From positions 1-59,214 of the forward strand of contig JAKCWW010001175.1 of assembly GCA_026260175.1 (NCBI GenBank): DNA of 59,214 nucleotides, in the 5' to 3' direction. Positions 56,907 to 59,214 of this stretch are shown piece after piece. This DNA is from Reticulitermes lucifugus (Eukaryota; Arthropoda; Insecta; Blattodea; Rhinotermitidae). Every line of letters starts with the position of its first letter. The first letter of the stretch is position 1. Made by a program: the position numbers and the translations under genes. The notes below the pieces were generated by a model. The model was not told the origin of the DNA. It did not search any database and saw only the letters and a list, made by a program, of their open reading frames with translations.

Positions 56907-57166
56907 GCCCATCGTGGTGGCCGTGCGGTCTAAGGTGTAGGTCTGCAACTGATTGGTTGCTGGGATCACGGGTTCGAATCCCGCTGAGTGTATGCATATT
57001 CGTCTATTTTATTTGTTAAATATTCTAGGTAGCGGCCTCTGCGACGAGCTGATCACTCGTTCAGAAGAGTTATACCAGGCGTGTGTGTGTCTAATTTGGT
57101 GTGATCTAGAAACCTCACCAACGGGGCGGCCTAGGCTCGATTTGGGTTTTTGCGCCACAGAAAAAA
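56907..57166 (+). mobile_element. SINE, sister of 47425
   Basis: GTGGTGGCCGTGCGGTCTAA (box A region from about 56914), box B GGTTCGAATCC (56971-56981), a GTGTGTGTGT run at about 57081-57090, TGTGATCTAGAAACCTCACC, GGGCGGCCTAGGCTCG and a terminal A6. The length of 260 bp gives the likely full size of this family. No clear target duplication was found, so it is older than 47425. Confidence 0.85.
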
Positions 57167-58554
57167 TTACAGGTACCCTCGTTGCAGTGAGGTAGTGTCG
57201 TCAAAACCTTTGCGGAATATCCATTATCACTGACTTTTTAATGTTGATTTTAGACTTTCTTATATTGTTCTAGAATTTTTATTGTGCCATGGAGATAATT
57301 TTGTTAAATAAGTAAAAGACAAAAGTATTGAAAACACACGTAATTGATTTGGGTGTCAATTTTGCTTCACTTTTCGTTAAGGATCATTGTGTGTATGGTA
57401 TAAGACTAATATTTTCTTGCTCCTTTTGTGTCTGTTGTTGCTTGGTACGGAAATTTCTGTCAGTGATAATTTCTGTATATTGTGTTGTGAACAATGGCAT
57501 TCCAACAGATTATCATTACTTCCAAGTTAGTGTTTCATAAGGCTACTTTGAAAGAAGACATAGAAGCATTCTGAAAACACTTGGTTTTGCATCAGTGCTT
57601 TCTTGTCTGCCGATAGAGATTTGTCTAATTCCAAAGTAGACTTTCAGTTATTTACAAGAATCGCAGGGCTTTTGATCTTATAACTTTACCAAGATTCCCT
57701 CCTCATGTACAATTATCATTAAAATTATAAAGTGAATATCTTCTTAAAATTTTTGAAAGTTAACTCAGAAGCTGATATCTTTTAATTTAATTTAATCCCA
57801 CTATCAAATTCACGGTTTCTCATAATAACTCCAAAGCGCATTTCATCCAGTTTTCCTCAGATATTTTTAAATTGCCCCTTTCTGTTAGATGAGTGGCCCT
57901 TCCGAGCTACTTGATAATGTGAACAGTTCTAATAAGCTTATATCATGAGTCTATCGCTTGTTGGAACTTCTACTGCTTCCAGTATTTCTCCAGCTAAATT
58001 TCTTGCCAACTTATGTTACTATGTTTTCCATATTGCGTGAGATAAGGGATACCTAAATTATTCTTTCAAGGGAAACTTTCTGACATTTGATCCACCAACC
58101 CCAACCATTACTCTCAAGAGCACCTATTATGAAATATGCAGAAAATAATTTTAGGAAACATTGTTAAAGAACCAGAAGTATTTAGTTTTCACTCGGACAT
58201 GCTCCGTGTTCGGCCGTGCTGCGACTGTTTCTTTCCATCCTTTACCTCATTTTGAATTAACATCTTTTGCGAAGCGGCATGAACTTTGATATTTTAACTT
58301 AGGATAAATTGTTTCTGGGAATTAATAACGCGCAGTGACTTTGTTACTTGAAACTTTGTAAAGAAAGAAGTGGAAATTACAAACTAAGAGTTATACATTT
58401 TACTTATATAAGCACCTTTTCTTTAAATTATTTCGCTAGTACAGTTTTACACAAAGAAAAGGACACAAAAGTTTTTCACGTGTTATTTTATCTACATTTA
58501 CACAAATTTTAATATGCCTAGATGTACGTAAATTGTTGCAATTAAACGGAGCGT
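57167..58554. other. Unassigned A+T-rich DNA
   Basis: No gene or family repeat recognised. The 70-codon frame at 57328-57540 is hydrophobic and cysteine-rich but matches nothing I know. Confidence 0.4.
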
Positions 58555-58598
58555 ATTATATTATAATATATTATATTATAATATATTATATTATATTT
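58555..58598. repeat. 3 x 15-bp palindromic A+T repeat
   Basis: ATTATATTATAATAT is repeated almost three times. Each unit is itself nearly self-complementary, so the tract can form a cruciform. Confidence 0.9.
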
Positions 58599-58599
58599 C

Positions 58600-58757
58600 T
58601 TGAAAGGCTGACAGTTGCTCAGCTGCTCAAGAAATATCCTCAGTCTTTTGTGGAAGCCAAAGTTTTACTGTCGTATACAGAACTGGAGCCGACGCAGAAC
58701 CAGATCGCATTCCGCACGCTCATATTCTATTTACTCAACTTCCACAGTCCCATATAA
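58600..58757 (+). mobile_element. Fragment of a dispersed arthropod repeat (tentative)
   Basis: The frame reads LERLTVAQLLKKYPQSFVEA, then ELEPTQNQIAFRT. LEKLTVxQLxKKFPxFY is a phrase I remember from translated repeats in many arthropod genomes; here it is directly preceded by the A+T repeat. No protein function is implied. Identification is from memory only. Confidence 0.35.
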
Positions 58758-59129
58758 GCCTACTTCTCCCAAGTGGCTTCTTCATATCGAAAGTACCCTT
58801 AGGAATGATTTCGAGGTTTGTGCGCCAGAACTGTGGCTGTAGAATGAGTAAGAGCGAAGACCGAGATTACTTCGTCACCAGCATGGCTAATAAGCGCACA
58901 GGAATATCGTTGCACGCTTGTCAGCACCAGCTATCTGTAGTGTCTGACAAGGTGCAAACACTCAAGGAGAATACCTGAACATGCGGAAGTGTAAAACAGG
59001 CTGTTTCTTGTCGAGTGGTGAAAGGTTAGTAAAAGAGAAGTCGCAAATAACAATCAGAATTTTATGCTGTTTTACGATGTGACTGTTGGGACGGTTGTAT
59101 TTAATCCTTTAAAGACTAAAGCGACCCCT
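58758..59129. other. Unassigned DNA
   Basis: Nothing recognisable. Confidence 0.4.
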
Positions 59130-59214
59130 AGACAGTGAATATTATTGCTCAGTGCTCGCCACTGGACCCAAGGTTCGCGGGTTCAATCCCGACCGAGGTC
59201 GATGGATTTTTAAG
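59130..59214 (+). mobile_element. SINE cut by the window end
   Basis: The head is TTGCTCAGTGCTCGCC...AAGGTTCGCGGGTTCAATCC with box B GGTTCAATCC (59180-59189), then CGACCGAGGTCGATGG and ATTTTTAAG at the edge. I remember the GAGGTCGATGGATTTTTAAG phrase from cockroach-like repeats. The 3' part lies outside the window. Confidence 0.65.

Noticed and set aside
56907..56985. Possible true tRNA gene at the SINE head
   Set aside because: The head is continuous with a SINE body shared with 47425, and no cloverleaf is complete.
1..59214. Integrated viral or bacterial genes
   Set aside because: No capsid, envelope, polymerase or bacterial gene motif seen; the only polymerase remnant is a non-LTR retrotransposon RT.

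Overview
This window looks like non-genic DNA from a large, repeat-rich arthropod genome. It has no bacterial-style gene layout, no convincing spliced gene and no open frame above about 185 codons. Short A+T-rich stretches alternate with decayed transposable elements. The repeat types are tRNA-headed SINEs with box A/B-like promoters, 5'-truncated 3' ends of one non-LTR retrotransposon family, and fold-back elements with TTCGG/CCGAAA cores. As I remember them, these resemble repeats of cockroach and termite (Blattodea) genomes. That placement is recollection plus inference, not a database result.

Layout. 1-11.8 kb is mostly unassigned A+T-rich DNA with three old SINE copies, one weak LINE tail and two near-perfect fold-back hairpins (2494-2611, 4102-4275). 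11.8-21 kb holds a SINE split by a 221-bp hAT-like element with an 8-bp target duplication (12012-12232), further SINEs, a LINE piece and a group of inverted-repeat elements (16.6, 20.4 and 20.7 kb). 21-25 kb is essentially unassigned. 25-34.4 kb is dense in LINE 3' tails, including three in a row at 28.3-29.0 kb and the best preserved one at 33.9-34.2 kb on the minus strand. 35.7-36.9 kb holds a broken reverse transcriptase, then a nearly exact 3 x 108-bp tandem array, then a 4 x ~80-bp array. 37.4 kb has a perfect 23-bp-arm hairpin. 38-50.5 kb again has LINE tails on both strands, SINEs, a second hAT-like element and a 40-bp minisatellite. It also has a SINE containing the only assembly gap (47518-47672). 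51.9-59.2 kb has a terminal-inverted-repeat element, a CACT-rich low-complexity tract, another LINE tail, a fold-back, a second member of the gap-containing SINE family, and a SINE cut off by the window end.

How the pieces relate. All LINE copies are 3' fragments, as expected from incomplete target-primed reverse transcription. The RT fragment at 35.7 kb probably belongs to the same family. None appears able to move. The SINEs would depend on LINE machinery in trans. I see no host gene, structural RNA gene, CRISPR array, operon or viral gene. The observations most worth checking are the fold-back family with a hammerhead-ribozyme-like core, the near-identical long hairpins as possible small-RNA sources, and the fresh 108-bp array.
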